Positions 24,924 to 32,308 of a stretch of DNA of 38,018 nt are shown piece by piece (position 1 is the first letter of the stretch; each line of letters starts with the position of its first letter). The stretch comes from an uncultured Lachnospiraceae bacterium (GTDB lineage: Bacteria > Bacillota > Clostridia > Lachnospirales > Lachnospiraceae). Position numbers and translations under genes: made by a program. The notes beneath the pieces are model-generated. The model was not told where the DNA came from. It ran no database searches and saw only the letters and a list, made by a program, of their open reading frames with translations. The DNA lies in contig CAMWGV010000029.1 of assembly GCA_947173945.1 (NCBI GenBank), positions 1-38,018 of the forward strand, written 5' to 3'.

Positions 24924-25904
24924 ATGAATGATGACAAAATAGTAAAAACGATACGTGATTATCAGAGTAAGATAAAAAGCTTTTCGGGATTGCATACATT
25001 TATGGGCGTGATTGCATATGTGATTTTTCCGATAGGCTTACTTTTTTTGATTATTGATATTACATCTACGGCATTATCATATAAGTCAATGTATGGGATT
25101 GGTATAGCCATTGTTGTGGCTTTTTGCATATGTTTGTTTTTGCTAGTTAAGCATATAGATAGGCTTCAAAAGAAAATGAAACAGTTTATAGGTGAGCATG
25201 TGGTGAAGCATATTATTGCTGAACGGATTACGATTCAGGAATACAAGCCAAATGGTAGCTTTGACAAAGATTTTCTGTACTCATCAGGAGTACTGCCGGG
25301 CTATAGTAAAAGCTATGGATCAGATTATATAAAGGGTATTTATAGAGGAAAGGAAATTATATATTGTGATTTAAAGCTTGAGGCACAACAGGAAGACAGT
25401 GATGGTGATTATAAAACAGTTACTGTATTTAAGGGACCTGTTGTCAGCCTTGCTTTAGGTAGGTCTCTTGGAGATAAGCGTGTAAGAATTTTGGAGACGG
25501 ATAAAACTGGCAGGGCGATAAGTTCTATCGTAAATGCATATACCAATTTTTGGCGTGCATTTGGTGTAAAAACGATGGAACAGACAGTATCACTTGAAAA
25601 CGTGGGATTTAATAATCAGTTTGAAGTGAAAACTACTGACGAGGAGCTTGCATTTTACATACTGACGCCACAGTTTATGGAAAATATTATAAGTGCAGAC
25701 CGACTGGCAGAGGGACGTACAAACATTTGCTTTGGCGGCGACAGGGTCAATATAGCAATCCATAATAATCACGATGCGTTTGAGGTTGGTAATACAATGA
25801 AAAATACAAAACAGTTGGAGGATAGCAGGGCGAGAATGCGTGCTGACCTGAATAAGATACTTTCCGTTGTTGATGAAATATTAAAAAAGGATAAATTATT
25901 CTAA
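24924..25904 (+). CDS. DUF3137 family protein, paralogue 1
   Basis: The 326-residue protein has two transmembrane helices (about 24-48 and 55-75). A cytoplasmic-type domain follows with DYIKGIYRGKEIIYCDLKLE, VFKGPVVSLALGRSLGDKRVRILE, and the family-like NNQFEVKTTDEELAFYILTPQFMENI and DAFEV. The function of DUF3137 is unknown. It is the first of three tandem copies. Paralogue 2 is closest in sequence: both share the starts DDKIVKTIR and the ends VVDEILKKDKLF. AAGGGG is about 11 nt before the ATG. LemA is encoded 4 kb upstream, the usual companion of this family in my recollection. Confidence 0.85.
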   Translation: MNDDKIVKTIRDYQSKIKSFSGLHTFMGVIAYVIFPIGLLFLIIDITSTALSYKSMYGIGIAIVVAFCICLFLLVKHIDRLQKKMKQFIGEHVVKHIIAERITIQEYKPNGSFDKDFLYSSGVLPGYSKSYGSDYIKGIYRGKEIIYCDLKLEAQQEDSDGDYKTVTVFKGPVVSLALGRSLGDKRVRILETDKTGRAISSIVNAYTNFWRAFGVKTMEQTVSLENVGFNNQFEVKTTDEELAFYILTPQFMENIISADRLAEGRTNICFGGDRVNIAIHNNHDAFEVGNTMKNTKQLEDSRARMRADLNKILSVVDEILKKDKLF

Positions 25905-25948
25905 AATGAGAAAGCAGGTTGGATAAAACGTGGCAAGGGGAAGATAAG

Positions 25949-26917
25949 ATGAGTGATGACAAAATAGTAAAAACGATACGTGGTTATCAGCGTAAGATAA
26001 AATGCATTGATGGATTGGATTCGCTGATGGGGATTGCAATTATGATTGCTTTCGCAGTTTTCGTTTTTTTATTTGTGTATATGGTGGCATTATCATATAA
26101 GCCTATATATTTTGGAATGATTATGGCTTTCTTCGTGGTTTTACTTATGTTGTTTTGGGTTGTAGGTAAGCAAGTAGACAGGCTTCAAAAGAAAATGAAA
26201 CAGTTTATAGGTGAGCATGTGGTGAAGTATATTATTGCTGAACGGATTACAATTCAGGAATACAAGCCGCATGGCTGTTTTGACAGAGATTTTTTGAGTT
26301 CTTCGGGAGCACTGCCGGACTTTAGCCAAAGCTATGGGTCAGATTATATAAAAGGTATTTATAGAGGGAAGGAAATTATATATTGTGATATAAAGCTTGA
26401 GAGAAAAGGCAATGATGGAACGTTTATTGTATTTAAGGGATCTGTTGTCAGCCTTCCTTTGGGCAGACCTCTTGTAGGTAAGCGGGTAAGGATATTGGAG
26501 AAAGGAAGTAAGCCGATAGATTTTATTGAAAATGCATATATAAACGCAGAGACAAAACTTTATCGTGCACTTGGTATAAAAAAAGGTGAGGAGCAGACAG
26601 TTACACTTGAAAGTGTGGAATTTAATAATCAGTTTGAAGTGAAAGCAACGGATGAGGAACTTGCATTTTACATACTGACGCCACAGTTTATGGAAAATAT
26701 TGTAAGTGCCGACCGACTGGCAGAGGGGCGAACAAATATTTGTGTTGGCAGCGACAGGGTCGATATAGCAATCCACAATAATTACGATGCTTTTGAGTTT
26801 GGTAATACAATGAAAAATAAAAAACAGTTGGAGGAAAGCAGGGCGAGAATGCGTGCTGACCTGAATAAGATACTTTCCGTTGTTGATGAAATATTAAAAA
26901 AGGATAAATTATTTTAA
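25949..26917 (+). CDS. DUF3137 family protein, paralogue 2
   Basis: The 322-residue protein repeats the architecture of paralogue 1: a short N-terminus, two membrane helices (about 20-45 and 50-70), the motif RLQKKMKQFIGEHVVKYIIA, then the DUF3137 domain ending ELAFYILTPQFMENIVSADR and a helix RARMRADLNKILSVVDEILK that is almost identical between the two. The insert after CDIKLE is shorter here. ATG 25949 with AAGGGGAA upstream is chosen over an in-frame ATG at 25919. The similar upstream DNA (CAAGGGG and GATGACAAAATAGTAAAAAC) points to recent duplication. Confidence 0.85.
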   Translation: MSDDKIVKTIRGYQRKIKCIDGLDSLMGIAIMIAFAVFVFLFVYMVALSYKPIYFGMIMAFFVVLLMLFWVVGKQVDRLQKKMKQFIGEHVVKYIIAERITIQEYKPHGCFDRDFLSSSGALPDFSQSYGSDYIKGIYRGKEIIYCDIKLERKGNDGTFIVFKGSVVSLPLGRPLVGKRVRILEKGSKPIDFIENAYINAETKLYRALGIKKGEEQTVTLESVEFNNQFEVKATDEELAFYILTPQFMENIVSADRLAEGRTNICVGSDRVDIAIHNNYDAFEFGNTMKNKKQLEESRARMRADLNKILSVVDEILKKDKLF

Positions 26918-26935
26918 AGTCTGGAGAGGATACTT

Positions 26936-27907
26936 ATGAATGATTCAAAGATAATAAAAACAATACACCGCTATCAGGTGGGAAAAAAATTCTTTGGTGT
27001 ATTGGCGGTTCTTGTGCCCGGAGGCATGCTTGTTTATATAATGCTTGTGGGAAGCTTGCCTGAGCTTCAGGTTACATTTAGTGGCATACATTTTATTATA
27101 GGCGCAGTGGTTGGTATTGCAATTTTTATAATAGGGGCAAAGTATGTAGACAAGCTTCAAAAGAAGCTTAAGCTTTTTATTGGCGAATATGTGACGAAAG
27201 GGATTATTGCTGAGCAAATTGATATTAAGGAATACGACCCAAATGGCTGCTATAAAGATAAATTCCTGCGTCAGTCAGGAATACTTCCTGGCTTTGACAA
27301 AAAACGTGGCTCGGACTATATTAAGGGTTTCTATAAGGGACAGGAGGTTACATATTGTGATATAGAGTTGGAGGTAGAATATGAAACAACTGATAGTGAT
27401 GGCCACAGTAGTCATGAAACATCTACTGTATTCAAGGGACCTGTTATCAGTCTTCCTCTCGGAAAAACACTTGGTGACAAAAGAGTCAGGATTATGGAGA
27501 GACGAACGAAACGCAGAAAAAAAGGTTTTATATCAGATTTATTTAAAACAGCTGCAGATTCTCTTGGTATAAAAATGAAGGAACAGAGTATCTCGCTTGA
27601 AAGTGAAGCGTTTAATAATCAGTTTGAGGTGAAAACCAACGACGAGGAGCTTGCATTTTACATACTGACACCACAGTTTATGGAAAATATTGTAGATGCA
27701 GACCGATTGGCAGATGGACGTACAAATATCTGTTTTGGCGGTGACTATGTAATTATAGCTATTTACAATAATCGTGATGCGTTTGAACTTGAAAAGACAT
27801 TACGTAATAAAAAACAATTAGAGAAGACTAGGGAGCAAATGCGGGGCGAGCTACGTGAGGTGCTTTTAATTGTTGATGAAATACTAAAAAAGGATAAATT
27901 ATTTTAA
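26936..27907 (+). CDS. DUF3137 family protein, paralogue 3
   Basis: The 323-residue protein is the most divergent of the three. Two hydrophobic helices lie at about 18-37 and 45-68, with basic KRRKKGFISDLFK in the middle. The DUF3137 core is RGSDYIKGFYKGQEVTYCDI, VFKGPVISLPLGKTLGDKRV, then NNQFEVKTNDEELAFYILTP and FGGDYVIIAIYNNRDAFELE. It has a His/Ser-rich insert (DSDGHSSHETST) after the first core strand. GGAGAGGA lies 7 nt before the ATG. It is followed by a strong bidirectional terminator. The tail KKDKLF is shared with both other copies. Confidence 0.85.
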   Translation: MNDSKIIKTIHRYQVGKKFFGVLAVLVPGGMLVYIMLVGSLPELQVTFSGIHFIIGAVVGIAIFIIGAKYVDKLQKKLKLFIGEYVTKGIIAEQIDIKEYDPNGCYKDKFLRQSGILPGFDKKRGSDYIKGFYKGQEVTYCDIELEVEYETTDSDGHSSHETSTVFKGPVISLPLGKTLGDKRVRIMERRTKRRKKGFISDLFKTAADSLGIKMKEQSISLESEAFNNQFEVKTNDEELAFYILTPQFMENIVDADRLADGRTNICFGGDYVIIAIYNNRDAFELEKTLRNKKQLEKTREQMRGELREVLLIVDEILKKDKLF

Positions 27908-27908
27908 G

Positions 27909-27947
27909 CATAAAGCAGGGGCATTAGTCAGATGCCCCTGCTTTATG
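27909..27947. terminator. Bidirectional terminator
   Basis: A perfect 16-bp stem, with arms at 27909-27924 and 27932-27947 around loop TAGTCAG, lies between the convergent DUF3137 and FliD-like genes. Its GC-rich core is GCAGGGGCAT. T tails are short in both directions. Confidence 0.85.
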
Positions 27948-27961
27948 ATAGAAAATATGAT

Positions 27962-29224
27962 TTATGCATAATTGTTATAAATAAGTCCACTGTAAAGCGA
28001 TTGTGTATATGGTGTACTGGACTTGTTTAACGTATTCGGATACGTAACAATCAGTTTGTTAATATATGCAACAGGATCAAGCGTAAGCCGATTGGTTGCA
28101 TTTGATACATCATCCTTAAAGGAAGATATATCATTAAAGAGCTGTGCAAATGATCCGCTTTGTACACTGTCCAGTAACAGAGGTTCGTTTTTTATTAAAT
28201 GGTTGTCATCCGTAATTTTGAGACCGGCTGCCTCAAGCTCTTCACGGTGCTTTGACGCAATAACAGAAATGTCATTGTAAAGGTTTCTTGAACCAATAGG
28301 AGTGATTGCATCGGCATCAGATAAGTCAACAAGACTGTTGTAAGCATCAACAAACATGTCAACTTGTGCCATAGCTGTATTTGTATCCGGAACAAGGTCA
28401 ATTGTGACAGCCTCAGCCGTTGGGTGATGGAAATCAAGCTCTATCGTCTGGTTGATTGATATGTGGTTTGACGCAGAACTGTGAGATGTCCCATTCACAT
28501 AAAATTCTGAGTTCTGAGGAGCAGTGGTTACATTGTTGAGCTTCAATGCATCAACAATATCATTGTCTCCCTCTGATTTGAAACTGAAATATAGTCCATC
28601 AGAACTTGAAGGGTTTCCTGTTTCGGAGGAGCTAAACATAAGAGCACTGCTGTTACCATTGGTTACAACTGATGCGGATATACCTAAGCTTCTGTTATTT
28701 ATATATTGAGCAATTTTATGCTGCACTTCAATGTTTGATTCGCCATTAAGCTGTACATTAAAGTGAGAAGTTTCTCCAATTGTATTTAATGCAAATCTGT
28801 AATCGCCCGAACTGAAATTGTGACCATCAGATTTAATGTAGCTTCCCATGTTGATCTGTTCTGTTGCAAGTGATACAATTTTTATGTCCAGAGAATCAGG
28901 TATGTCACCATAATTTGATGATTTCAAAGCTCCTGAAACCGCACTGTTGTCAGAAGATTTTAATGACCTCTTATGGTATACGTCACTGTCCGGGTTTGCA
29001 AAGCTTTCAGCTACATCCTTAAGTGTAATTGCTGCCTCTTTGATGTTTATCATATAAGACTGCTTTTTTTCAGATAGCGACAGCAAATACAGTGGTGAGT
29101 TTTTGTTGTACCGTGCCATCTTATTATATATAGCACGAAGCTCGGAGGATTTATGAGTGACATTTCGTTTTTTTGGCACAAGTGTGCTGCTTAAATGATT
29201 ATATATATTTTGGTTTATACGCAT
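27962..29224 (-). CDS. FliD-like (flagellar hook-associated 2) protein
   Basis: The 420-residue protein has features of the flagellar filament cap family. SLDIKIVSLATEQINMGSYI and GDYRFALNTIGETSHFNVQL in the middle, QHKIAQYINNRSLGISASVV, and an MAQVDMFVDAYNSLVDL heptad segment toward the C-terminus correspond to FliD-type D1/D2 domains and coiled-coil ends. It is shorter than typical FliD (about 450-800) and its N-terminus is unlike it. No other flagellar gene lies near. GGAAGGAGTGATATT precedes the ATG. A strong minus-strand promoter is at 29285-29313. It could be a surface adhesin or a stand-alone cap homologue. Confidence 0.6.
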   Translation of the reverse strand: MRINQNIYNHLSSTLVPKKRNVTHKSSELRAIYNKMARYNKNSPLYLLSLSEKKQSYMINIKEAAITLKDVAESFANPDSDVYHKRSLKSSDNSAVSGALKSSNYGDIPDSLDIKIVSLATEQINMGSYIKSDGHNFSSGDYRFALNTIGETSHFNVQLNGESNIEVQHKIAQYINNRSLGISASVVTNGNSSALMFSSSETGNPSSSDGLYFSFKSEGDNDIVDALKLNNVTTAPQNSEFYVNGTSHSSASNHISINQTIELDFHHPTAEAVTIDLVPDTNTAMAQVDMFVDAYNSLVDLSDADAITPIGSRNLYNDISVIASKHREELEAAGLKITDDNHLIKNEPLLLDSVQSGSFAQLFNDISSFKDDVSNATNRLTLDPVAYINKLIVTYPNTLNKSSTPYTQSLYSGLIYNNYA

Positions 29225-29253
29225 AATATCACTCCTTCCCTAAATTAGTTTTC

Positions 29254-29273
29254 ACTTTGTAAATTAACAAAGT
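29254..29273. repeat. Inverted repeat in the FliD-like gene leader
   Basis: ACTTTGT (29254-29260) and ACAAAGT (29267-29273) around AAATTA. It lies between the minus-strand promoter and the start of the FliD-like gene, so it may be an operator or a 5' RNA hairpin. Confidence 0.45.
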
Positions 29274-29284
29274 TAGATAAGCTA

Positions 29285-29313
29285 ATTATATAATTTTTAT
29301 TTTTATTTGTCTA
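29285..29313 (-). promoter_or_regulatory. Promoter of the FliD-like gene
   Basis: On the minus strand, TAGACA (29313-29308) and TATAAT (29290-29285) are 17 bp apart. The predicted start is near 29278, about 55 nt before the ATG. Confidence 0.6.
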
Positions 29314-29409
29314 TATAAAATTCAAAAAAAATTCACATTTTATATGGAAGCTTTAAAATGGAATGTATAGTTTTATAAACTGGATTTTGTTGATTTTTCA
29401 ATATTTTTC

Positions 29410-29438
29410 TTGACTTTATAAGAGCCTTTTGTTATTCT
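29410..29438 (+). promoter_or_regulatory. Promoter of the rpmG-secE-nusG-rplK-rplA unit
   Basis: TTGACT (29410-29415), 17-bp spacer, TATTCT (29433-29438). Confidence 0.55.
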
Positions 29439-29457
29439 ATACCTTGCGATGGAAGAA

Positions 29458-29495
29458 GGTCTTTTTTTTATGCCTTAAAATCAGGCAAAAAGACC
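29458..29495 (+). promoter_or_regulatory. Hairpin in the rpmG leader
   Basis: GGTCTTTTT (29458-29466) pairs with AAAAAGACC (29487-29495), with an inner GCCT/AGGC pairing. A run of T is in the 5' arm, so it is not a plus-strand terminator. It may be a protein-binding or mRNA-stabilising leader element. Confidence 0.45.
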
Positions 29496-29534
29496 ATGTC
29501 TAATAATAAAAAATAATAATGGAGGTGGAAAGTT

Positions 29535-29684
29535 GTGCGTGTTAAGATAACATTGGCATGTCAGGATTGTAAACAGCGTAATTACAATATGACAAAGGAT
29601 AAGAAAACGCATCCGGACAGAATGGAAACTAAGAAATATTGCAAATTCTGTAAGGCTCATACATTGCATAAGGAGACAAAGTAA
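29535..29684 (+). CDS. rpmG: 50S ribosomal protein L33
   Basis: The 49-residue protein ([20 protein letters not shown] at its start) has the two zinc-type Cys pairs, CQDC and CKFC, and ends AHTLHKETK, all typical of bacterial L33. It starts with GTG at 29535; GGAGGTGG lies 7 nt upstream. It belongs to the large ribosomal subunit. secE follows 28 nt later, as in many Firmicutes. Keeping the four cysteines makes this the zinc-containing C+ form. Confidence 0.93.
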   Translation: MRVKITLACQDCKQRNYNMTKDKKTHPDRMETKKYCKFCKAHTLHKETK

Positions 29685-29712
29685 TCGGTATTTTGAAATA
29701 AGGAGAGTGTAT

Positions 29713-29919
29713 ATGGCAAAGAACAAAGAAACATCGCCTACACTTAAGAGAAGCTGGTTCCAAGAGCTGAAAGCAGAGTTTGCAAAGATTGTATGGCCTA
29801 CAAAGGAATCTTTGATTAAGCAGTCAATTGTTGTTCTGGTGGTGGCAATCCTTTTGGGTGGTCTCATTTACGGAGTTGACATATTGCTGGCATTGGGTTT
29901 AGATCAGATAATAGGTTAG
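29713..29919 (+). CDS. secE: Preprotein translocase subunit SecE
   Basis: The 68-residue, single-span membrane protein is part of the SecYEG channel. The hallmark WFQELKAEFAKIVWPTKESL is followed by one transmembrane helix (about 40-62) and a short tail. AGGAGAG is 5 nt before ATG 29713; the GTG at 29707 lies inside that site. nusG begins immediately after the stop. Short length is normal for Gram-positive SecE. Confidence 0.95.
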   Translation: MAKNKETSPTLKRSWFQELKAEFAKIVWPTKESLIKQSIVVLVVAILLGGLIYGVDILLALGLDQIIG

Positions 29920-29931
29920 GTGGGTGAATAT

Positions 29932-30513
29932 ATGTCAGAAATAGTAGCAAGCGAAACTACTGTAGGCAACAGTGGCGGTTTGGAGAGAACTCCAAGCAGC
30001 AACGAGGCCAGATGGTATGTAGTTCATACCTACTCAGGTTACGAAAACAAAGTTAAAAGTGATATTGAAAAGACAATCGAAAACCGTAAGCTTCACGACC
30101 AGATACTTGAAGTGGCAGTGCCTGTTCAGGATGTTATGGAGATGAAGAACGGCGTAAAGAAAAATGTTTCCAGAAAACTGTTTCCGGGATATGTGCTTAT
30201 TAATATGTTCATGAATGATGCTACATGGTACATTGTTCGTAATACAAGAGGCGTTACAGGATTTGTAGGACCGGAATCAAAGCCTGTACCATTGACCGAA
30301 ACAGAAATGAGAACCCTTGGTATCAATGTGAAGGAAATTCAGATTGATGTTGCCATCGGTGATATGATAAAGGTTGTAACTGGAGCGTGGGAAGGAAATA
30401 GTGGCGAAATCAAGGCTATCAATGAAAGCAAACAGACTGTTACCATCGAGGTTGATATTTTTGGAAGAGCCACATCCGTTGAGATTGGATTTACCGATAT
30501 TCAAAAGATGTAA
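29932..30513 (+). CDS. nusG: Transcription termination/antitermination protein NusG
   Basis: The 193-residue factor binds RNA polymerase and modulates pausing, termination and translation coupling. The NGN domain begins at RWYVVHTYSGYENKVKSDIE and includes SRKLFPGYVLINM and RNTRGVTGFVG. The KOW motif is GDMIKVVTGAWEGNSGEIKA toward the end. An N-terminal extension of about 24 residues is Ser/Thr-rich. ATG 29932 is preferred to GTG 29920, since AGGTGGG is the ribosome site for the former. An L1-type hairpin follows before rplK. Confidence 0.95.
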   Translation: MSEIVASETTVGNSGGLERTPSSNEARWYVVHTYSGYENKVKSDIEKTIENRKLHDQILEVAVPVQDVMEMKNGVKKNVSRKLFPGYVLINMFMNDATWYIVRNTRGVTGFVGPESKPVPLTETEMRTLGINVKEIQIDVAIGDMIKVVTGAWEGNSGEIKAINESKQTVTIEVDIFGRATSVEIGFTDIQKM

Positions 30514-30524
30514 GTTATATTTAA

Positions 30525-30552
30525 GTGGAAGGGTATCCCCCGTTAATACCAC
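30525..30552 (+). promoter_or_regulatory. L1-binding-site mimic upstream of rplK
   Basis: GTGG-AAGGG (30525-30533), a short loop, then CCCCCG-TTA-ATACCAC. The outer GTGG/CCAC pairing with an internal loop and the flanking purines AAGGG / ATACCAC resembles helix 76 of 23S rRNA (GUGGGAGG...AUACCAC), where L1 binds. Probably the autoregulatory site for L1 on the rplK transcript. Confidence 0.65.
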
Positions 30553-30576
30553 AATATGTTTAGGAGGTACGCTATA

Positions 30577-31002
30577 ATGGCGAAAAAAGTAGAAGGATAT
30601 ATTAAATTACAGATACCTGCAGGAAAGGCAACACCTGCACCACCTGTTGGTCCTGCACTTGGACAGCATGGTGTAAACATTGTACAGTTTACGAAGGAGT
30701 TCAATGCAAGAACTGCTGATCAGGGAGATATGATTATTCCTGTAGTTATTACAGTTTATGCAGATAAGAGCTTCAGCTTTGTAACTAAGACTCCACCGGC
30801 AGCAGTACTGCTTAAGAAGGCGTGCGGCATTAAGTCAGGTTCTGCGGTGCCTAACAAGACTAAGGTTGCAAAGATTTCAAAGGCAAAGATTCAGGAGATA
30901 GCTGAACTTAAGATGCCTGATTTAAATGCTGCTTCACTTGAGGCTGCAATGAGCATGATAGCAGGAACTGCCCGTTCAATGGGTATAACTGTAGAGGATT
31001 AA
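30577..31002 (+). CDS. rplK: 50S ribosomal protein L11
   Basis: The 141-residue protein is standard length. It starts [20 protein letters not shown] and shows [20 protein letters not shown], the conserved proline-rich N-terminal domain, and a C-terminal rRNA-binding domain with [11 protein letters not shown] at its end. It forms part of the GTPase-associated centre with 23S rRNA. AGGAGGT is 9 nt before ATG 30577. Upstream in-frame codons (from 30556) carry the L1-type leader and are untranslated. Confidence 0.97.
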   Translation: MAKKVEGYIKLQIPAGKATPAPPVGPALGQHGVNIVQFTKEFNARTADQGDMIIPVVITVYADKSFSFVTKTPPAAVLLKKACGIKSGSAVPNKTKVAKISKAKIQEIAELKMPDLNAASLEAAMSMIAGTARSMGITVED

Positions 31003-31035
31003 TCATCAAAATGATTAACCACAAATAACAAGGAG

Positions 31036-31103
31036 TCATCCGCATTAAAATTTGCTGTGCAAATGGCGGATGAGAAGGCAATTAATTGATGACGCAATTA
31101 ATT
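31036..31103 (+). promoter_or_regulatory. Two hairpins in the rplK-rplA gap
   Basis: TCATCCGC (31036-31043) pairs with GCGGATGA (31066-31073), with an inner ATTTGC/GCAAAT stem. AATTAATTG (31080-31088) pairs with CAATTAATT (31095-31103). Neither has a T tail, so they are processing or regulatory structures rather than terminators. Confidence 0.55.
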
Positions 31104-31110
31104 ACAAGAA

Positions 31111-31138
31111 GTGGGAGGGTCGCTCCCGATAATACCAC
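31111..31138 (+). promoter_or_regulatory. Second L1-binding-site mimic upstream of rplA
   Basis: GTGGGAGGG (31111-31119), a loop and CTCCCGATAATACCAC (31123-31138) fold as GGGAG/CTCCC beneath an outer GTGG/CCAC pair. It is even closer to the rRNA L1 site than the first copy. Placed directly before the rplA ribosome site, ideal for feedback by L1. Confidence 0.7.
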
Positions 31139-31155
31139 AGGAGGTTTTTAATTAA

Positions 31156-31845
31156 ATGAAAAAAGGTAAAAGATATACAGAGGCTGCAAAGCTTATTGAA
31201 AAGACAAATTTTTATGACTTAGAAGAGGCTGTATCTTTAGTCAAGAAGTCAGCAAGCGCAAAGTTTGATGAGACAATCGAAGCTCATTTAAGACTTGGTG
31301 TTGATGGACGTCATGCAGATCAGCAGGTTCGTGGTGCAGTTGTACTTCCTCATGGAACAGGTAAGACTGTAAGGGTTTTGGTGTTTGCTAAGGGAGATAA
31401 GGTTGATGAGGCTTTAGCTGCAGGTGCTGATTTTGCAGGTGGAGACGAGTTGGTTCCAAAGATTCAGAATGACGGTTGGTTAGACTTCGATGTTGTTGTT
31501 GCTACACCTGATATGATGGGTGTTGTTGGACGCCTTGGACGTGTACTTGGACCTAAGGGCTTAATGCCGAATCCAAAGGCCGGTACAGTTACAATGGATG
31601 TTACAAAGGCAGTCAACGATATCAAGGCAGGTAAGATAGAGTACAGACTTGATAAGTCAAATATTATCCATGTGCCAATTGGAAAGGCTTCTTTCACAGA
31701 GGAGCAGTTAACAGACAACTTCCAGACTTTAATAGATGCTGTTATCAAGGCTAAGCCATCGGCTGCTAAGGGTCAGTACCTTAAGAGCGTAGTTATCGCT
31801 TCAACTATGGGTCCTGGCGTAAAGCTCAATACTGCAAAGTATTAA
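31156..31845 (+). CDS. rplA: 50S ribosomal protein L1
   Basis: The 229-residue protein forms the L1 stalk and in many bacteria represses its own operon. Recognisable segments are [80 protein letters not shown], and a final [11 protein letters not shown]-like [26 protein letters not shown] is 11 nt upstream of the ATG. A terminator follows, so rplJ-rplL are not in this unit. Confidence 0.97.
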   Translation: MKKGKRYTEAAKLIEKTNFYDLEEAVSLVKKSASAKFDETIEAHLRLGVDGRHADQQVRGAVVLPHGTGKTVRVLVFAKGDKVDEALAAGADFAGGDELVPKIQNDGWLDFDVVVATPDMMGVVGRLGRVLGPKGLMPNPKAGTVTMDVTKAVNDIKAGKIEYRLDKSNIIHVPIGKASFTEEQLTDNFQTLIDAVIKAKPSAAKGQYLKSVVIASTMGPGVKLNTAKY

Positions 31846-31871
31846 TAGCATTGTAAACAGATTGTTACTCT

Positions 31872-31931
31872 AAGAGCTGGCATACTGAGAATATTACGGT
31901 ATAAATATTCCTGGTATGCCGGCTCTTTTTG
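31872..31931 (+). terminator. Terminator after rplA
   Basis: AGAGCTGGCATAC (31873-31885) pairs with GTATGCCGGCTCT (31913-31925; one G-T pair), with an inner GAATATT/AATATTC pairing, then T5. It ends the ribosomal operon. Confidence 0.85.
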
Positions 31932-31969
31932 TCATTGTATAGGGAGTTTGTTCAGTTTGTATAATAATC

Positions 31970-31998
31970 TTGATTTTTACAACCAAAAATAGTAAAAT
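31970..31998 (+). promoter_or_regulatory. Promoter of the ACP gene
   Basis: TTGATT (31970-31975), 17-bp spacer, TAAAAT (31993-31998), with a leader of about 33 nt. Confidence 0.5.
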
Positions 31999-32037
31999 AT
32001 TTTTTGAGTTATAAAATAGTGTCAGGGGGTACATAGA

Positions 32038-32286
32038 ATGGACAAAGAACAGATTACAAAGAAGCTGGAAGAAGTTATTCAAGATGTTATGCCGGATATT
32101 GAAGACATCAATATGACATCTTCAATTACTGAAATTTATGGGGTGAATTCCGTATCTTTGATTCGATTGATTGTTGCGGCAGAAAGCAAATTTGACGTGG
32201 AATTTTCTGATTATGAGCTTGCACTTTCTTCATATGATTCATTTGGAGACTTGGTTGCAGTAATATCAGAAAAATTAGCACAGTAA
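32038..32286 (+). CDS. Acyl carrier protein
   Basis: The 82-residue acidic protein has the ACP fold: DKEQITKKLEEVIQDVMPDI, then the phosphopantetheine-attachment region ITEIYGVNSVSLIRLIVAAE (Ser in NS instead of the usual DS), and EFSDYELALSSYDSFGDLVA. The attached cofactor would come from the Sfp-type transferase encoded at 33832. It is not next to fatty acid synthesis genes, so it is probably a specialised carrier. GGGGG lies about 8 nt before the ATG. The next gene begins 23 nt after its stop. Confidence 0.88.
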   Translation: MDKEQITKKLEEVIQDVMPDIEDINMTSSITEIYGVNSVSLIRLIVAAESKFDVEFSDYELALSSYDSFGDLVAVISEKLAQ

Positions 32287-32308
32287 ATAGTATTGGAGGA
32301 TTGAAAAC

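Noticed and set aside
31846-31935. L10-type leader after rplA
   Set aside because: The structure is a simple strong terminator and no rplJ-rplL follow.
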